Part shown: piece by piece, positions 52,313 to 62,039 of the stretch | How the letters are laid out: every line of letters starts with the position of its first letter | How positions within the stretch are numbered: position 1 is the first letter of the stretch | Assembly (NCBI RefSeq): GCF_012034175.1 | Contig: NZ_JAATEJ010000011.1 | Coordinates: 124,001 to 188,000, forward strand | Origin: Actinacidiphila epipremni | Lineage (GTDB): Bacteria > Actinomycetota > Actinomycetes > Streptomycetales > Streptomycetaceae | Direction of reading: 5' to 3' | DNA length: 64,000 nt | Notes under the pieces: model-generated | The model's database searches: none | The model's input: only the letters and a program-made list of their open reading frames with translations | Told to the model about the DNA's origin: nothing | Translations under genes and position numbers: made by a program

Positions 52313-54154
52313 ATGGGAACCGGCAGCGCAGGCGGCACCGTCCGCAGCCCGCAGCCGGCGGGCCCCGACCGCCCGGCGCGCACCGCGCGGCAAAAGCAGA
52401 GGCAAAAGCAGAGGCAGAAGCAGAAGCACAGCCCCCACCCCAGACAGAAGCGCCCACGCAACCGCCTCGCCCCACCCGCCGCCGCGCTCACCGTCGGCTA
52501 CCTCCGCGCCACCGCCGCCCTCAATGTCCTCGGCGCCGTCTGGGTCTCCTTCGGCGCGGACATCCGCCGGCACAACGCCCAGGACCACTTCACGCCCTAC
52601 CTGCTCACCGCGGGCCTCACCTCCGGCGCCGTCACCCTCTTCCTCGCCGTCACCATGCGCCGCCGCAAACGTGCCGCCTGGATCCTCAACCTCGTCCTCA
52701 GCGGACTGCTCACCGCCGCGGTCGCCCTCGGCATGCTCTGGCCGGACATCCGCCGGCACCCGCAGAACTGGCTCTCCCTCGCCCTGACCGCCGGCTTCCT
52801 GGCCGCCCTCCTCATCGCCCGCCGCGAATTCCACGCCAAGGGCGACCGCGCGAACCCCCTGCACGCCGCCCTCACCGCCGCCGCCGGCCTGGTCGTCACC
52901 GCCCTCGTCGGTACGGGCCTGGTCGCGGCGACCGACGCCCGCCGCACCGCCGGCCTCACGGACGCCGCCGGATACGCCCTGCTCCGGCTGGTCTGGCTCG
53001 TCCCGGACGGCACCGCCTTCGCCTCGATCGCCGTACCCGGCTGGGTGGACCTGGCCATCAACGCCATGAGCACCGCCCTGTTCGCCCTCGTCCTCTTCGT
53101 CGCCTTCCGCTCGCCCCGCGGCCGGGCGCTGCTCTGCCCGCGCGACGAGGAGCGGCTGCGCGCCCTGCTCGACGCGTACGGCGAGCGCGACTCCCTCGGC
53201 TACTTCGCCCTGCGCCGCGACAAGAGCGTCATCTGGTCGCCCTCGGGCAAGTCCGCCGTCGCCTACCGGGTCCTCGGCGGGGTCTCGCTCGCCTCCGGCG
53301 ACCCGATCGGCGACCCCGAGGCGTGGCCGGGCGCGATCGGGGCGTGGCTGGACGAGGCCCGCCGGCACGCGTGGGTGCCGGCGGTGATGGGCGCGAGCGA
53401 GGAGGCCGGCACCGTCTACGCCCGGCACGGCCTCGGCGCCCTCGAACTCGGCGACGAGGCCGTCGTGGACACCGCCGGCTTCACCCTCGACGGCCGCGCG
53501 ATGCGCACCGTCCGGCAGGCGTACCACCGCGTCCTGCGCTCCGGCTGCACCGTCCGCGTCCGCCGGCACGGCGACATCCCCGCCGCCGAGCTCAGCGCGC
53601 TCGCCGCCCGCGCCGACGCCTGGCGCGACGGCCCGTCCGAGCGCGGCTTCTCCATGGCGCTGGGCCGGCTCGGCGACCCCGCCGACGGCCGCTGCGTCAT
53701 GGTCGAGTGCACCGACGGCCGCGGCGACCTGCGCGGCCTGCTCAGCTTCGTGCCCTGGGGCCCGCGCGGGCTGTCCCTGGACCTGATGCGCCGTGACCGC
53801 ACCGCGGACAACGGCCTGGTCGAGTTCATGGTCATCGAGCTGATCCACCGCTCCCCCGCCCTCGACATCGACCAGATCTCCCTCAACTTCGCGATGTTCC
53901 GGTACGTCTTCGAGCGCGGCTCACGCCTGGGCGCCGGGCCCGTGCTGCGGCTGTGGCACTCCCTGCTGACCTTCTGCTCGCGCTGGTGGCAGATCGAGTC
54001 CCTCTACCGGGCCAACGCGAAGTTCCGCCCCGTCTGGGAGCCCCGCTATGTCCTCTTCGGCAAGTCGAGCGAACTGCCCCGGATCGGCCTGGCCGGCGCC
54101 CGCGCCGAGGGCTTCCTGCGCGCCCCCCGGCTGCGCCGCCGGACCCGTACGTAA
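52313..54154 (+). CDS. MprF/LysX-like phosphatidylglycerol aminoacyltransferase-domain protein (DUF2156)
   Basis: A 613-residue membrane protein. An odd basic leader of Lys/Gln repeats (residues 25-40, KQRQKQRQKQK) is followed by six or so hydrophobic spans (about 60-270). The C-terminal half, from YGERDSLGYFALRRDKSVIWSPSG, is the GNAT-like DUF2156 domain that transfers amino acids from tRNA to phosphatidylglycerol in MprF. It would decorate lipids outside the cell. ATG 52313 lacks a clear ribosome binding site. It is followed 9 bp later by a rhomboid-like gene. Confidence 0.85.
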   Translation: MGTGSAGGTVRSPQPAGPDRPARTARQKQRQKQRQKQKHSPHPRQKRPRNRLAPPAAALTVGYLRATAALNVLGAVWVSFGADIRRHNAQDHFTPYLLTAGLTSGAVTLFLAVTMRRRKRAAWILNLVLSGLLTAAVALGMLWPDIRRHPQNWLSLALTAGFLAALLIARREFHAKGDRANPLHAALTAAAGLVVTALVGTGLVAATDARRTAGLTDAAGYALLRLVWLVPDGTAFASIAVPGWVDLAINAMSTALFALVLFVAFRSPRGRALLCPRDEERLRALLDAYGERDSLGYFALRRDKSVIWSPSGKSAVAYRVLGGVSLASGDPIGDPEAWPGAIGAWLDEARRHAWVPAVMGASEEAGTVYARHGLGALELGDEAVVDTAGFTLDGRAMRTVRQAYHRVLRSGCTVRVRRHGDIPAAELSALAARADAWRDGPSERGFSMALGRLGDPADGRCVMVECTDGRGDLRGLLSFVPWGPRGLSLDLMRRDRTADNGLVEFMVIELIHRSPALDIDQISLNFAMFRYVFERGSRLGAGPVLRLWHSLLTFCSRWWQIESLYRANAKFRPVWEPRYVLFGKSSELPRIGLAGARAEGFLRAPRLRRRTRT

Positions 54155-54163
54155 GGCGGCGCG

Positions 54164-54823
54164 ATGAGGGGCCCGCTGGGCGAGTGCGCCCACATCCTCC
54201 GCGAGGTCCGCACCCGGCTGCGTACGCGGGGCCCCCGAGCGATCCCTGTCACCCTCACCGCCTGCGGCGGCATCCTCGCCCTCCAACTGCTCCAGCACCA
54301 GCACGCCACCACGCCCTGGGTGAACCGCCTCGGCGGCGTCTACGCGTCCCTCCCCTGGTGGCAGGCCCTCCTCCGGACCCCCGTCTCCCTCTTCGTGCCC
54401 GACCCCTGGCTGCCGGTGTGGGGCCTGCTGCTCCAGGTCGCCGTCGTCTTCGCGATCGCCGAGACCACGATCGGCCCCCGCCGCACCCTCACGATCGCCC
54501 TGCTGGCGACGCTCGCCGGCACGTCCTTCGCCCGCTGCTCCCTGTGGGCCGCGCCCCGCTGGCCCCCGGGCCTGCTCCCCGCCGACCTCCTGGTCCGCGA
54601 CACCGGCCCGTCCGCGGCGGTCGTCGCCCTCGGCGTCTTCGTCGCCGTCCGCCACCGCGCCTGGTGGACGACCGCGCTGATCATCACCGCGATGACGGTC
54701 GAGGTGGTCTCCCTCCCCAACCTCGCCGGCTACGAACACCTCACGGCCATCACCGCGGTGCTCCTCCTCACCGCCGTACGCCCCACCCCCGGGCCCACGG
54801 AGCCGGTTACCCTCACGCGGTGA
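54164..54823 (+). CDS. rhomboid-like membrane protein
   Basis: A 219-residue polytopic protein with about six hydrophobic stretches, e.g. AIPVTLTACGGILALQLL and WGLLLQVAVVFAIAETTIG. It has the general size and layout of rhomboid-like proteins, but the Ser-His dyad motifs (GASG, AHVVGF) are not found, so it is probably not an active protease. It lies 9 bp after the MprF-like gene and overlaps cobS by GTGA, so it is part of the same transcript. Confidence 0.72.
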   Translation: MRGPLGECAHILREVRTRLRTRGPRAIPVTLTACGGILALQLLQHQHATTPWVNRLGGVYASLPWWQALLRTPVSLFVPDPWLPVWGLLLQVAVVFAIAETTIGPRRTLTIALLATLAGTSFARCSLWAAPRWPPGLLPADLLVRDTGPSAAVVALGVFVAVRHRAWWTTALIITAMTVEVVSLPNLAGYEHLTAITAVLLLTAVRPTPGPTEPVTLTR

Positions 54824-55620
54824 CCGACAACCCCGGGCCCGCGCCCCTCGCCCCCTCCGACGCGCTGCGATTCGCCTTCGGCACGCTCACCGTGCTGCCG
54901 GCCGGCGTAAGGCGCTGGGACCGGGCCGCCGCCCGGGGCGGGATGCTCGCGGCGCCGGTCGTCGGCGTCGTCGTCGGCCTCGCGGCGGCCACCTGCGGCG
55001 GCGTACTCACCGCGCTGGGCGCGGACCCGCTGCTCGCGGCGGTCGGCGCGGTGGCGGTACCCGCCGTCCTCACCCGCGGCCTCCACCTCGACGGCCTCGC
55101 CGACACCGCGGACGGCCTCGGCTCCGGCAAGCCCGCGCCTGACGCGCTGCGCATCATGAAGCAGTCGGACATCGGCCCCTTCGGCGTCATCACCCTCGTC
55201 CTGGTCCTCCTCACCCAGGTCGCCTCGACCGCCCACTGCTACGCCCACAGCTGGCAGTACGGCGGCGTCGCCACCCTCACCGCCGCGGTGACCGCCCGCA
55301 CGGCCCTCACCCTCGCCTGCCGCACCGGCGTCCCGGCCGCACGCCCCGAAGGACTCGGCGCAACCGTCGCCGGCGCGGTCGGCCGCCGCCCCGCCGCCGC
55401 ACTGTCAGCCACCTGCGTACTGACCGCCGCAGCACTCGGCACCCCCTTCGGCGGCCTCACCCCCCTGCGCGCCACCCTCGCAACCGCGACCGCCCTGACC
55501 ACGTCAGAGGCCCTGCTCCGACGCTGCCTCCACCGCTTCGGCGGCACCACCGGCGACGTCTTCGGCGCCCTGGCCGAAACAACCACGACCACCACCCTCC
55601 TCATCCTGGCCCTCCGCTGA
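54820..55620 (+). CDS. cobS: adenosylcobinamide-GDP ribazoletransferase
   Basis: A 266-residue integral membrane enzyme that completes cobalamin by joining adenosylcobinamide-GDP with alpha-ribazole. The signature TRGLHLDGLADTADGLGSG with metal-binding acids, IMKQSDIGPFGV, and a long series of hydrophobic segments are present. The GTG start at 54820 overlaps the upstream stop by GTGA. Together with cobU and cobT it covers the nucleotide-loop pathway; earlier corrin genes are not in the window. Confidence 0.93.
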   Translation: MTDNPGPAPLAPSDALRFAFGTLTVLPAGVRRWDRAAARGGMLAAPVVGVVVGLAAATCGGVLTALGADPLLAAVGAVAVPAVLTRGLHLDGLADTADGLGSGKPAPDALRIMKQSDIGPFGVITLVLVLLTQVASTAHCYAHSWQYGGVATLTAAVTARTALTLACRTGVPAARPEGLGATVAGAVGRRPAAALSATCVLTAAALGTPFGGLTPLRATLATATALTTSEALLRRCLHRFGGTTGDVFGALAETTTTTTLLILALR

Positions 55621-55633
55621 CCCCCCACGGAAA

Positions 55634-55860
55634 CGGACACCCGCGAACGGACATCGGGAGGGGCCGGCAACCCACCCACCCCAGCCCCCACAGGCGGACA
55701 CCCGCCAACGGACGCCAGGACGGATCGGCAACCCCACCCACCCCAACCCCCACAGGCGGACACCCGCCAACGGACGTCACGAGGGGCCGGTAACCCCACC
55801 CACCCCAGCCCCCCGCAGGCGGACAGCCGCGAACGGACATCGGGAGGGGTCGGTCCGGGG
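55634..55860. repeat. 62-bp tandem repeat, four units
   Basis: Imperfect units starting near 55634, 55695, 55757 and 55820 (spacing 61, 62 and 63 bp) all begin cggaca-ccgc-aacgga and continue into CCCACCCACCCC-type sequence. They show no unique spacers, so this is not a CRISPR array. It lies just after cobS. Confidence 0.85.
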
Positions 55861-55947
55861 GGTGCCCCCGCAGGACTGCGCACGACAGGGCGTCACCGAA
55901 TCCGGCCGCAGGCCATGGTGCGCAGTCCGAGGAGGTACCCCCCGGGG
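55855..55947. repeat. imperfect long inverted repeat
   Basis: Arms at 55855-55883 and 55918-55947 pair over about 28 bp (CCGGGGGGT then GGACTGCGCAC, with a few mismatches) around a 34-nt centre. It resembles the GGGGGTACC-type palindromes seen elsewhere in the window. It probably marks a small non-coding element between cobS and pepA. Confidence 0.65.
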
Positions 55948-56189
55948 CGGCCCCGACCCCCCGCACGGACAGCAGGCGCCCAGCGCCGGACCCCAGCACC
56001 AAGCGCGCCACCCCCCAAAAGCCCCCGTACGCTGCGGCTTCGGCCCGGCGGGAAAGAGAGCGCGTAGGCTCGGCGGAGCCGACCGCGGGCCGCCCCGAAG
56101 GTGTGGCGGAATACGATGCGGGGATGGCCTGGCCGGGCCATCCACCGGCCTCACCCCGAGGACCTCGACCGAATAGGACCTGACCCACT
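55948..56189 (+). other. pepA upstream region
   Basis: This spacer between the inverted repeat and pepA holds the pepA promoter, which I could not define. An AGGA-type ribosome binding site precedes the GTG at 56190. No gene is evident. Confidence 0.35.
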
Positions 56190-57701
56190 GTGACAGCTCT
56201 GACACTCAGTACCTCCGCCGCCGCAGCGTTGCGCGCGGACGCCGTCGTCGTGGGGGTGAGCAAAGCCGCCGCCAAGGGCGGCCCCGCCCTCGCCCCGGGG
56301 GCGGAGTCCGTCGACGCCGCCTTCGGCGGCAAGCTCGCCGCGACCCTGGAGACGCTCGGCGCGAGCGGCGCCGAGGGTGAGCTGACCAAGATCCCCGCGC
56401 CGGACGGCGTGAAGGCACCGGTCGTGGTGGCGGTCGGCCTCGGCGAGTCCCCGGCCGACGGCGAGGGCCACGACCCGGAGGCGCTGCGCAAGGCCGCGGG
56501 CACCGCGGCCCGCGCGCTGGCCGGCGCGAAGAAGGCCGCGTTCGCGCTGCCCGCCGCCGAGCCCGCGCAGGTCGAGGCCGTCGGGATCGGCGCGCTCCTC
56601 GGCGCGTACCGCTTCACCGCCTACCAGGCCGACACCGGCAAGGCCCCGCTGGGCGAAGCCGCGATCGTCGGAGCCAAGCCCCGCGACAAGGCGTTCAAGG
56701 CCGCCGCCGAGCGAGCCACCACCCTCGCCGACGAAGTCAACCGCGCGCGCGACCTGGTCAACACCCCGCCCAACGACCTCACCCCCACCTCCTTCGCCGC
56801 CGCCGTCCAGGCCGCCGCCAAGGAGTTCGGCCTGAAGGTCGAGGTGTGGGACGAGAAGGCCCTGGTCAAGGGCGGCTTCGGCGGCATCCTGGGCGTCGGC
56901 CAGGGCTCGGCGACCCCGCCGCGCCTGGTCAAGGTGGCGTACACCAGCTCCAAGGCCGAGAAGAGCCTCGCCTTCGTCGGCAAGGGCATCACATACGACT
57001 CGGGCGGCATCTCGCTCAAGCCGCCGGGCCACAACGAGACGATGAAGTGCGACATGAGCGGCGCCGCCGCCGTGTTCGCCGCGGTCGTGGCGAGCGCGAA
57101 GCTGGGCCTGGACGTGAACGTCACCGGCTGGCTGGCGCTCGCCGAGAACATGCCCGGCGGCGGCGCGACCCGCCCCGGCGACGTGCTGCGGATGTACAGC
57201 GGCAAGACCGTCGAGGTGCTGAACACCGACGCCGAGGGCCGCCTGGTGCTGGCGGACGCGCTCGCGAAGGCGTCCGAGGAGAACCCGGACGCGATCGTGG
57301 ACGTCGCGACGCTGACCGGCGCGATGGTGCTGGCGCTGGGCGACGGCCGGTTCGGGATCATGGCGAACGACGACGACTTCCGTACCGCCGTGCACGCCAC
57401 CGCGCTCGCCGAGGGCGAGGACTCCTGGCCGATGCCGCTGCCGCAGGCGCTGCGCAAGACCTTCGACTCCCCGACCGCGGACATCGCGAACATGGGCGTA
57501 CGGATGGGCGGCGGCCTGATCGCCGGCCTGTTCCTGCGCGAGTTCATCGGCGAGGGCATCACGTGGGCCCACCTGGACATCGCCGGCCCGGCGTTCAACG
57601 AGGGCGGCGCCGCCGGATACACCCCCAAGGGCGGCACCGGTTCGGCCGTACGCACCCTGGTCGCGCTGGCCCGCAGGACCGCGGACGGCGACCTGCTCTG
57701 A
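56190..57701 (+). CDS. pepA: leucyl aminopeptidase (M17)
   Basis: A 503-residue two-metal aminopeptidase that removes N-terminal residues from peptides. The active site is visible: GKGITYDSGGISLKP (metal and catalytic Lys), CDMSGAAAV, and the M17 signature NTDAEGRLVLADAL. The C-terminal HLDIAGPAFN is also typical. GTG 56190 gives the expected length. It is transcribed toward lpd; a 263-bp gap between them suggests separate promoters. Confidence 0.94.
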   Translation: MTALTLSTSAAAALRADAVVVGVSKAAAKGGPALAPGAESVDAAFGGKLAATLETLGASGAEGELTKIPAPDGVKAPVVVAVGLGESPADGEGHDPEALRKAAGTAARALAGAKKAAFALPAAEPAQVEAVGIGALLGAYRFTAYQADTGKAPLGEAAIVGAKPRDKAFKAAAERATTLADEVNRARDLVNTPPNDLTPTSFAAAVQAAAKEFGLKVEVWDEKALVKGGFGGILGVGQGSATPPRLVKVAYTSSKAEKSLAFVGKGITYDSGGISLKPPGHNETMKCDMSGAAAVFAAVVASAKLGLDVNVTGWLALAENMPGGGATRPGDVLRMYSGKTVEVLNTDAEGRLVLADALAKASEENPDAIVDVATLTGAMVLALGDGRFGIMANDDDFRTAVHATALAEGEDSWPMPLPQALRKTFDSPTADIANMGVRMGGGLIAGLFLREFIGEGITWAHLDIAGPAFNEGGAAGYTPKGGTGSAVRTLVALARRTADGDLL

Positions 57702-57964
57702 ACGCGCGGTGACGGCTCGCGCAAAGCCCGGGCAAGGGCCGGGCAAGGCCCGGCAGGGCCGCAGGTGAGATGCGTCACGTACGGCCCCCGGTGACATGCC
57801 GGGGGCCGTCCGCGCGGCAGGGCCGGTGCCCCGTCGGGGCGCGAGAAGTGCGAAGATGTTGTCTCGGCACGACAGGGCCCCCTTTGAGACAAAGCGGCCG
57901 AACCAAAGCCGCCGCCCGGTCACTGTGGACCGGCTCCGGCGAACCCATGCATGGAGGACGTGAC
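57702..57964 (+). promoter_or_regulatory. lpd leader with TTGTCTC inverted repeat
   Basis: An inverted repeat TTGTCTC (57859-57865) and GAGACAA (57886-57892) with a 20-nt centre lies about 70 bp before the lpd start. It could be an operator or a leader hairpin. GGAGG lies 7 nt before the GTG at 57965. Closer to pepA, gcccgggcaag-type direct repeats may serve as terminator. Confidence 0.45.
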
Positions 57965-59353
57965 GTGGCGAACGACGCCAGCACTGTTTACGACCTAGTG
58001 ATCCTCGGCGGCGGCAGTGGCGGGTACGCAGCCGCTCTGCGCGGCGCCCAGCTGGGACTGGACGTCGCCCTGATCGAGAAGAACAAGCTCGGGGGCACCT
58101 GTCTGCACAACGGCTGCATTCCCACCAAGGCGCTGCTGCACGCCGGTGAGATCGCCGACCAGGCTCGCGAGAGCGAGCAGTTCGGGGTGAAGGCCACCTT
58201 CGAGGGCATCGACATCGCGGCCGTCCACAAGTACAAGGACGACGTGATCTCCGGGCTGTACAAGGGCCTGCAGGGCCTGGTGGCGTCCCGGAAGGTGACG
58301 TACATCGAGGGCGAGGGCCGGCTGTCCTCGCCGACCTCGGTGGATGTGAACGGGCAGCGGATCCAGGGCCGGCACGTGGTGCTGGCGACCGGTTCGGTGC
58401 CGCGCTCGCTGCCGGGGCTGACGATCGACGGCAACCGGATCATCTCCTCCGACCACGCGCTGACCCTGGACCGCGTGCCGAAGAGCGCGATCGTGCTGGG
58501 CGGCGGCGTGATCGGCGTCGAGTTCGCCTCGGCGTGGAAGTCCTTCGGCACCGACGTGACGATCGTCGAGGGCCTGCCGCACCTGGTGCCGGTGGAGGAC
58601 GAGAACAGCTCGAAGCTGCTGGAGCGGGCCTTCCGCAAGCGCGGCATCAAGTTCAACCTGGGCACCTTCTTCCAGAGCGCCGAGTACACCGCGGACGGCG
58701 TGAAGGTGACGCTGGCCGACGGCAAGACCTTCGAGGCGGAGGTCCTGCTGGTCGCGATCGGCCGCGGGCCGGTCTCGCAGAACCTGGGCTACGAGGAGCA
58801 GGGCGTCGCGATGGACCGCGGCTACGTCCTGGTCGACGAGTACATGCGGACGAACGTGCCGACCATCTCGGCCGTCGGCGACCTGGTGCCCACGCTCCAG
58901 CTCGCCCACGTCGGCTTCGCCGAGGGCATCCTGGTGGCGGAGCGGCTGGCGGGCCTGAAGGTCGTCCCGATCGACTACGACGGTGTGCCGCGGGTGACGT
59001 ACTGCCACCCGGAGGTCGCGTCCGTGGGCGTCACCGAGGCCAAGGCCAAGGAGCTCTACGGCGCCGACAAGGTCGTGTCGCTGAAGTACAACCTGGCGGG
59101 CAACGGCAAGAGCAAGATCCTCAAGACCGCGGGCGAGATCAAGCTCGTCCAGGTCCGTGACGGTGCCGTCGTGGGCGTCCACATGGTGGGCGACCGGATG
59201 GGCGAGCAGGTCGGCGAGGCCCAGCTCATCTACAACTGGGAGGCGCTGCCGGCCGAGGTCGCGCAGCTCATCCACGCGCACCCGACGCAGAACGAGGCCA
59301 TGGGCGAGGCCCACCTGGCTCTCGCGGGCAAGCCGCTGCACTCGCACGACTGA
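57965..59353 (+). CDS. lpdA: dihydrolipoyl dehydrogenase (E3)
   Basis: A 462-residue flavoprotein disulfide reductase that reoxidises dihydrolipoyl groups of 2-oxoacid dehydrogenase complexes. The FAD GGGSGG (15-20), redox disulfide GGTCLHNGC (Cys46, Cys51), NAD site [11 protein letters not shown], and C-terminal HAHPTQNE with the catalytic His-Glu are all present. GTG 57965 is chosen by its GGAGG ribosome binding site and the immediate dinucleotide-binding strand. It is 50 bp upstream of sucB and serves that complex. Confidence 0.96.
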   Translation: MANDASTVYDLVILGGGSGGYAAALRGAQLGLDVALIEKNKLGGTCLHNGCIPTKALLHAGEIADQARESEQFGVKATFEGIDIAAVHKYKDDVISGLYKGLQGLVASRKVTYIEGEGRLSSPTSVDVNGQRIQGRHVVLATGSVPRSLPGLTIDGNRIISSDHALTLDRVPKSAIVLGGGVIGVEFASAWKSFGTDVTIVEGLPHLVPVEDENSSKLLERAFRKRGIKFNLGTFFQSAEYTADGVKVTLADGKTFEAEVLLVAIGRGPVSQNLGYEEQGVAMDRGYVLVDEYMRTNVPTISAVGDLVPTLQLAHVGFAEGILVAERLAGLKVVPIDYDGVPRVTYCHPEVASVGVTEAKAKELYGADKVVSLKYNLAGNGKSKILKTAGEIKLVQVRDGAVVGVHMVGDRMGEQVGEAQLIYNWEALPAEVAQLIHAHPTQNEAMGEAHLALAGKPLHSHD

Positions 59354-59403
59354 CCCTCCACACGCCACCCATCCGCACAGATTGCAGAGGAGCAACCGCA
59401 ACC

Positions 59404-61221
59404 ATGGCGGTTTCCGTAACCCTGCCGGCGCTCGGCGAGAGCGTGACCGAGGGCACCGTCACCCGCTGGCTCAAGGCCGAAGGTGAGCACGTCGAGGCCG
59501 ACGAGCCGCTGCTCGAGGTCTCGACGGACAAGGTCGACACCGAGATCCCCTCCCCCGCGTCCGGGGTGCTGGCGTCCATCAAGGTCGCCGAGGACGAGAC
59601 GGTCGAGGTCGGCGCGGAGCTGGCCGTCATCGACGACGGCAGCGGCGCGCCCGCCGCGGCCCCCGCGCCGGCCGCCGAGCCCGCCCCGGCGCCCGCGCAG
59701 CCGGCGCAGCCCGCGCAGGCCACCCCGTCGACCGAGGCCGCCGCCCCGGCGCCGGCTCCGACGGCGCAGGCCGCGCAGGGCTCGTCCGGCGCGGCCGGCA
59801 CCGACGTGGTGCTGCCGGCGCTCGGCGAGAGCGTGACCGAGGGCACCGTGACCCGCTGGCTGAAGGCGGTCGGCGAGAGCGTCGAGGCCGACGAGCCGCT
59901 GCTGGAGGTCTCGACGGACAAGGTCGACACCGAGATCCCGTCGCCGGTGTCCGGCACGCTGCTGGAGATCCTGGTCCAGGAGGACGAGACGGCCGAGGTC
60001 GGCGCCCGCCTCGCGGTGGTCGGCGCGGCCGGTGCCGCCCCCGCCGCGGCGCCCGCGCCCGCCGCGCCCGCGCCCGCCGCGCCCGCCCCCGCCCCGGCGG
60101 CCCCGGCTCCTGCTCCGGCTCCCACGCCGGCGCCCGCTCCTGCTCCGGCCCCGGCCCCGGCGGCCCCCGCCCCGGCGCCCGCGGCCCAGGCCCCCGCGCC
60201 GGCCGCGCCCGCCCCGGCCCCCGCCGCCCCCGCGCCGGCTCCGGCGCCCGCCCCGGCGCCGGTCGCCCCGGCCGCTCCCGCGCCCGCCGCCCCGGTGGAC
60301 GAGGGCGCGTACGTGACGCCGCTGGTGCGCAAGCTCGCCGCGGAGAACGGCGTGAGCCTGTCGTCGGTGCGCGGCACCGGTGTGGGCGGCCGGATCCGCA
60401 AGCAGGACGTGCTCGCCGCCGCCGAGGCGGCCAGGGCCGCCGCAGCCGCGCCGGCCGCCGCTGCCGCGACCGCGCCGAAGGCCGCCCCCGCGGCGTCCCC
60501 GCTGCGCGGCCAGACGGTCAAGATGACCCGTATGCGCAAGGTCATCGGCGACAACATGATGAAGGCGCTGCACTCGCAGGCGCAGCTGACCACGGTCGTC
60601 GAGGTCGACGTCACGCGGCTGATGCGGCTGCGCGCCCAGGCCAAGGACACCTTCGCCGCGCGTGAGGGCGTCAAGCTGTCGCCGATGCCGTTCTTCGTCA
60701 AGGCCGCGGCGCAGGCGCTCAAGGCGCACCCGGTGGTCAACGCCCGGATCAACGAGGACGAGGGCACGATCACCTACTTCGACACCGAGAACATCGGTAT
60801 CGCGGTGGACTCCGAGAAGGGCCTGATGACCCCGGTCATCAAGGGCGCGGGCGACCTGAACATCGCCGGCATCGCCAAGAAGACCGCGGAGCTGGCGGCC
60901 AACGTCCGGGCCAGCAAGATCACCCCGGACGACCTGGCGGGCGCGACCTTCACGATCAGCAACACCGGTTCGCGCGGCGCGCTGTTCGACACCGTGATCG
61001 TGCCGCCGAACCAGGCGGCGATCCTCGGCATCGGCGCGACCGTCAAGCGCCCGGTGGTCGTGGAGACCGCCGAGGGCACCAACATCGGCATCCGGGACAT
61101 GACGTTCCTGTCGCTGTCCTACGACCACCGGCTGGTGGACGGCGCGGACGCCGCCCGCTACCTGACGGCGGTCAAGGAGATCCTGGAGGCCGGCGAGTTC
61201 GAGGTCGAGCTGGGCCTGTAA
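59404..61221 (+). CDS. sucB: 2-oxoglutarate dehydrogenase E2 (dihydrolipoamide succinyltransferase), two lipoyl domains
   Basis: A 605-residue E2. Two lipoyl domains carry the lipoylated lysines in [10 protein letters not shown] (Lys43 and Lys173), 130 residues apart. A long Ala-Pro linker (about 210-300), an E3-binding domain ([21 protein letters not shown]) and the catalytic acyltransferase domain with [13 protein letters not shown] (His575, Asp579) follow. The lipoyl domains are near-identical at the DNA level. It transfers succinyl groups to CoA in the TCA cycle. Followed by a strong terminator. Confidence 0.95.
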   Translation: MAVSVTLPALGESVTEGTVTRWLKAEGEHVEADEPLLEVSTDKVDTEIPSPASGVLASIKVAEDETVEVGAELAVIDDGSGAPAAAPAPAAEPAPAPAQPAQPAQATPSTEAAAPAPAPTAQAAQGSSGAAGTDVVLPALGESVTEGTVTRWLKAVGESVEADEPLLEVSTDKVDTEIPSPVSGTLLEILVQEDETAEVGARLAVVGAAGAAPAAAPAPAAPAPAAPAPAPAAPAPAPAPTPAPAPAPAPAPAAPAPAPAAQAPAPAAPAPAPAAPAPAPAPAPAPVAPAAPAPAAPVDEGAYVTPLVRKLAAENGVSLSSVRGTGVGGRIRKQDVLAAAEAARAAAAAPAAAAATAPKAAPAASPLRGQTVKMTRMRKVIGDNMMKALHSQAQLTTVVEVDVTRLMRLRAQAKDTFAAREGVKLSPMPFFVKAAAQALKAHPVVNARINEDEGTITYFDTENIGIAVDSEKGLMTPVIKGAGDLNIAGIAKKTAELAANVRASKITPDDLAGATFTISNTGSRGALFDTVIVPPNQAAILGIGATVKRPVVVETAEGTNIGIRDMTFLSLSYDHRLVDGADAARYLTAVKEILEAGEFEVELGL

Positions 61222-61250
61222 GGCCCGCGGCCGGTCCCGTACGGCACCCC

Positions 61251-61285
61251 GCGCCCCCGTCCCGGCACTCCGGGGACGGGGGCGC
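61251..61285 (+). terminator. sucB terminator
   Basis: GCGCCCCCGTCCC (61251-61263) and its complement (61273-61285) form a perfect 13-bp stem with a 9-nt loop, 29 bp after the sucB stop codon. Confidence 0.85.
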
Positions 61286-61390
61286 AGCCGTGTGACCTGC
61301 CCTCCGGCGCCCCCGGGTGCCGTCCGGTGGGAGGCAAGGGTGCTTCTTCGTCGTATCGTCTAAAGCAGCCACTCGTGAAGGAGCGCGCCC

Positions 61391-62029
61391 ATGGCCCCTG
61401 CCGCCGTCCCGCATCTGGTCGTGCACAACCTCCGCGAGCAGATCCGCGAGCACATCCTGGAGGGGATCGTCAGCGGCCGGTGGAAGCCGGGTGAGCGGAT
61501 CGTGGAGCGCCGGATCGCGGTGGAACTCCAGGTCAGCCAGACGCCGGTACGCGAGGCGCTGCGGGAGCTGGAGACGCTGCGGCTCATCGAGTCGGCGCCG
61601 AACAAGGGCGTGCGGGTGCGGGAGCTGACCGCGGCGGACCTCAAGGAGAGCTATCCGGTGCGGGCGGGCCTGGAGCAGGTCGCGGCCGAGCTGGCGGCGC
61701 CGCGGCTGGCCGCCGACGCCTCCGTACTGGAGCGGGAGGTGGCCGCGCTGCGGCTGGCGGACGCGGCGCTGGACGGCGAGGCGCAGGCGCGGCACACGGT
61801 GGCCTTCCACCACGAGATCGTGCGGGCGGCGGGCAACGCGGTGCTGCTGCACGCGTGGGAGTCGCTGGGCATCGAGGTGTGGACGACGCTGTCGATCCGC
61901 TGGCTGAGCCCGGCGCCGCGGGCGTACGCCGCCGAGCACCAGCAGCTGGTGGACGCCTTCGCCCGCCGGGACCCGGCGATCTGCGCGCTGATCAAGGAGC
62001 ATGTGCTGAGCTGCGCGCCGCAGGTGTAG
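61391..62029 (+). CDS. GntR family regulator (FCD type)
   Basis: A 212-residue regulator. The N-terminal winged helix (LREQIREHILEGIVSGRWKPGERIVERRIAVEL, QTPVREALRELETLRLI, about 15-75) is followed by an FCD effector domain with metal-binding histidines, e.g. HHEIVRAAG. It probably controls a carboxylic-acid catabolic gene; target unknown. ATG 61391 with AAGGAG 7 nt upstream. Separated from sucB by a terminator, so independent. Confidence 0.9.
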   Translation: MAPAAVPHLVVHNLREQIREHILEGIVSGRWKPGERIVERRIAVELQVSQTPVREALRELETLRLIESAPNKGVRVRELTAADLKESYPVRAGLEQVAAELAAPRLAADASVLEREVAALRLADAALDGEAQARHTVAFHHEIVRAAGNAVLLHAWESLGIEVWTTLSIRWLSPAPRAYAAEHQQLVDAFARRDPAICALIKEHVLSCAPQV

Positions 62030-62039
62030 CGGGCGGCCC

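Noticed and set aside
54164..54823. Active rhomboid protease
   Set aside because: Hydrophobic layout is similar but the GxSG serine and the catalytic histidine motif are absent, unlike the true rhomboid at 18357.
55634..55860. CRISPR array
   Set aside because: The repeats are tandem and degenerate over the whole unit, with no unique spacers and no cas genes in the window.
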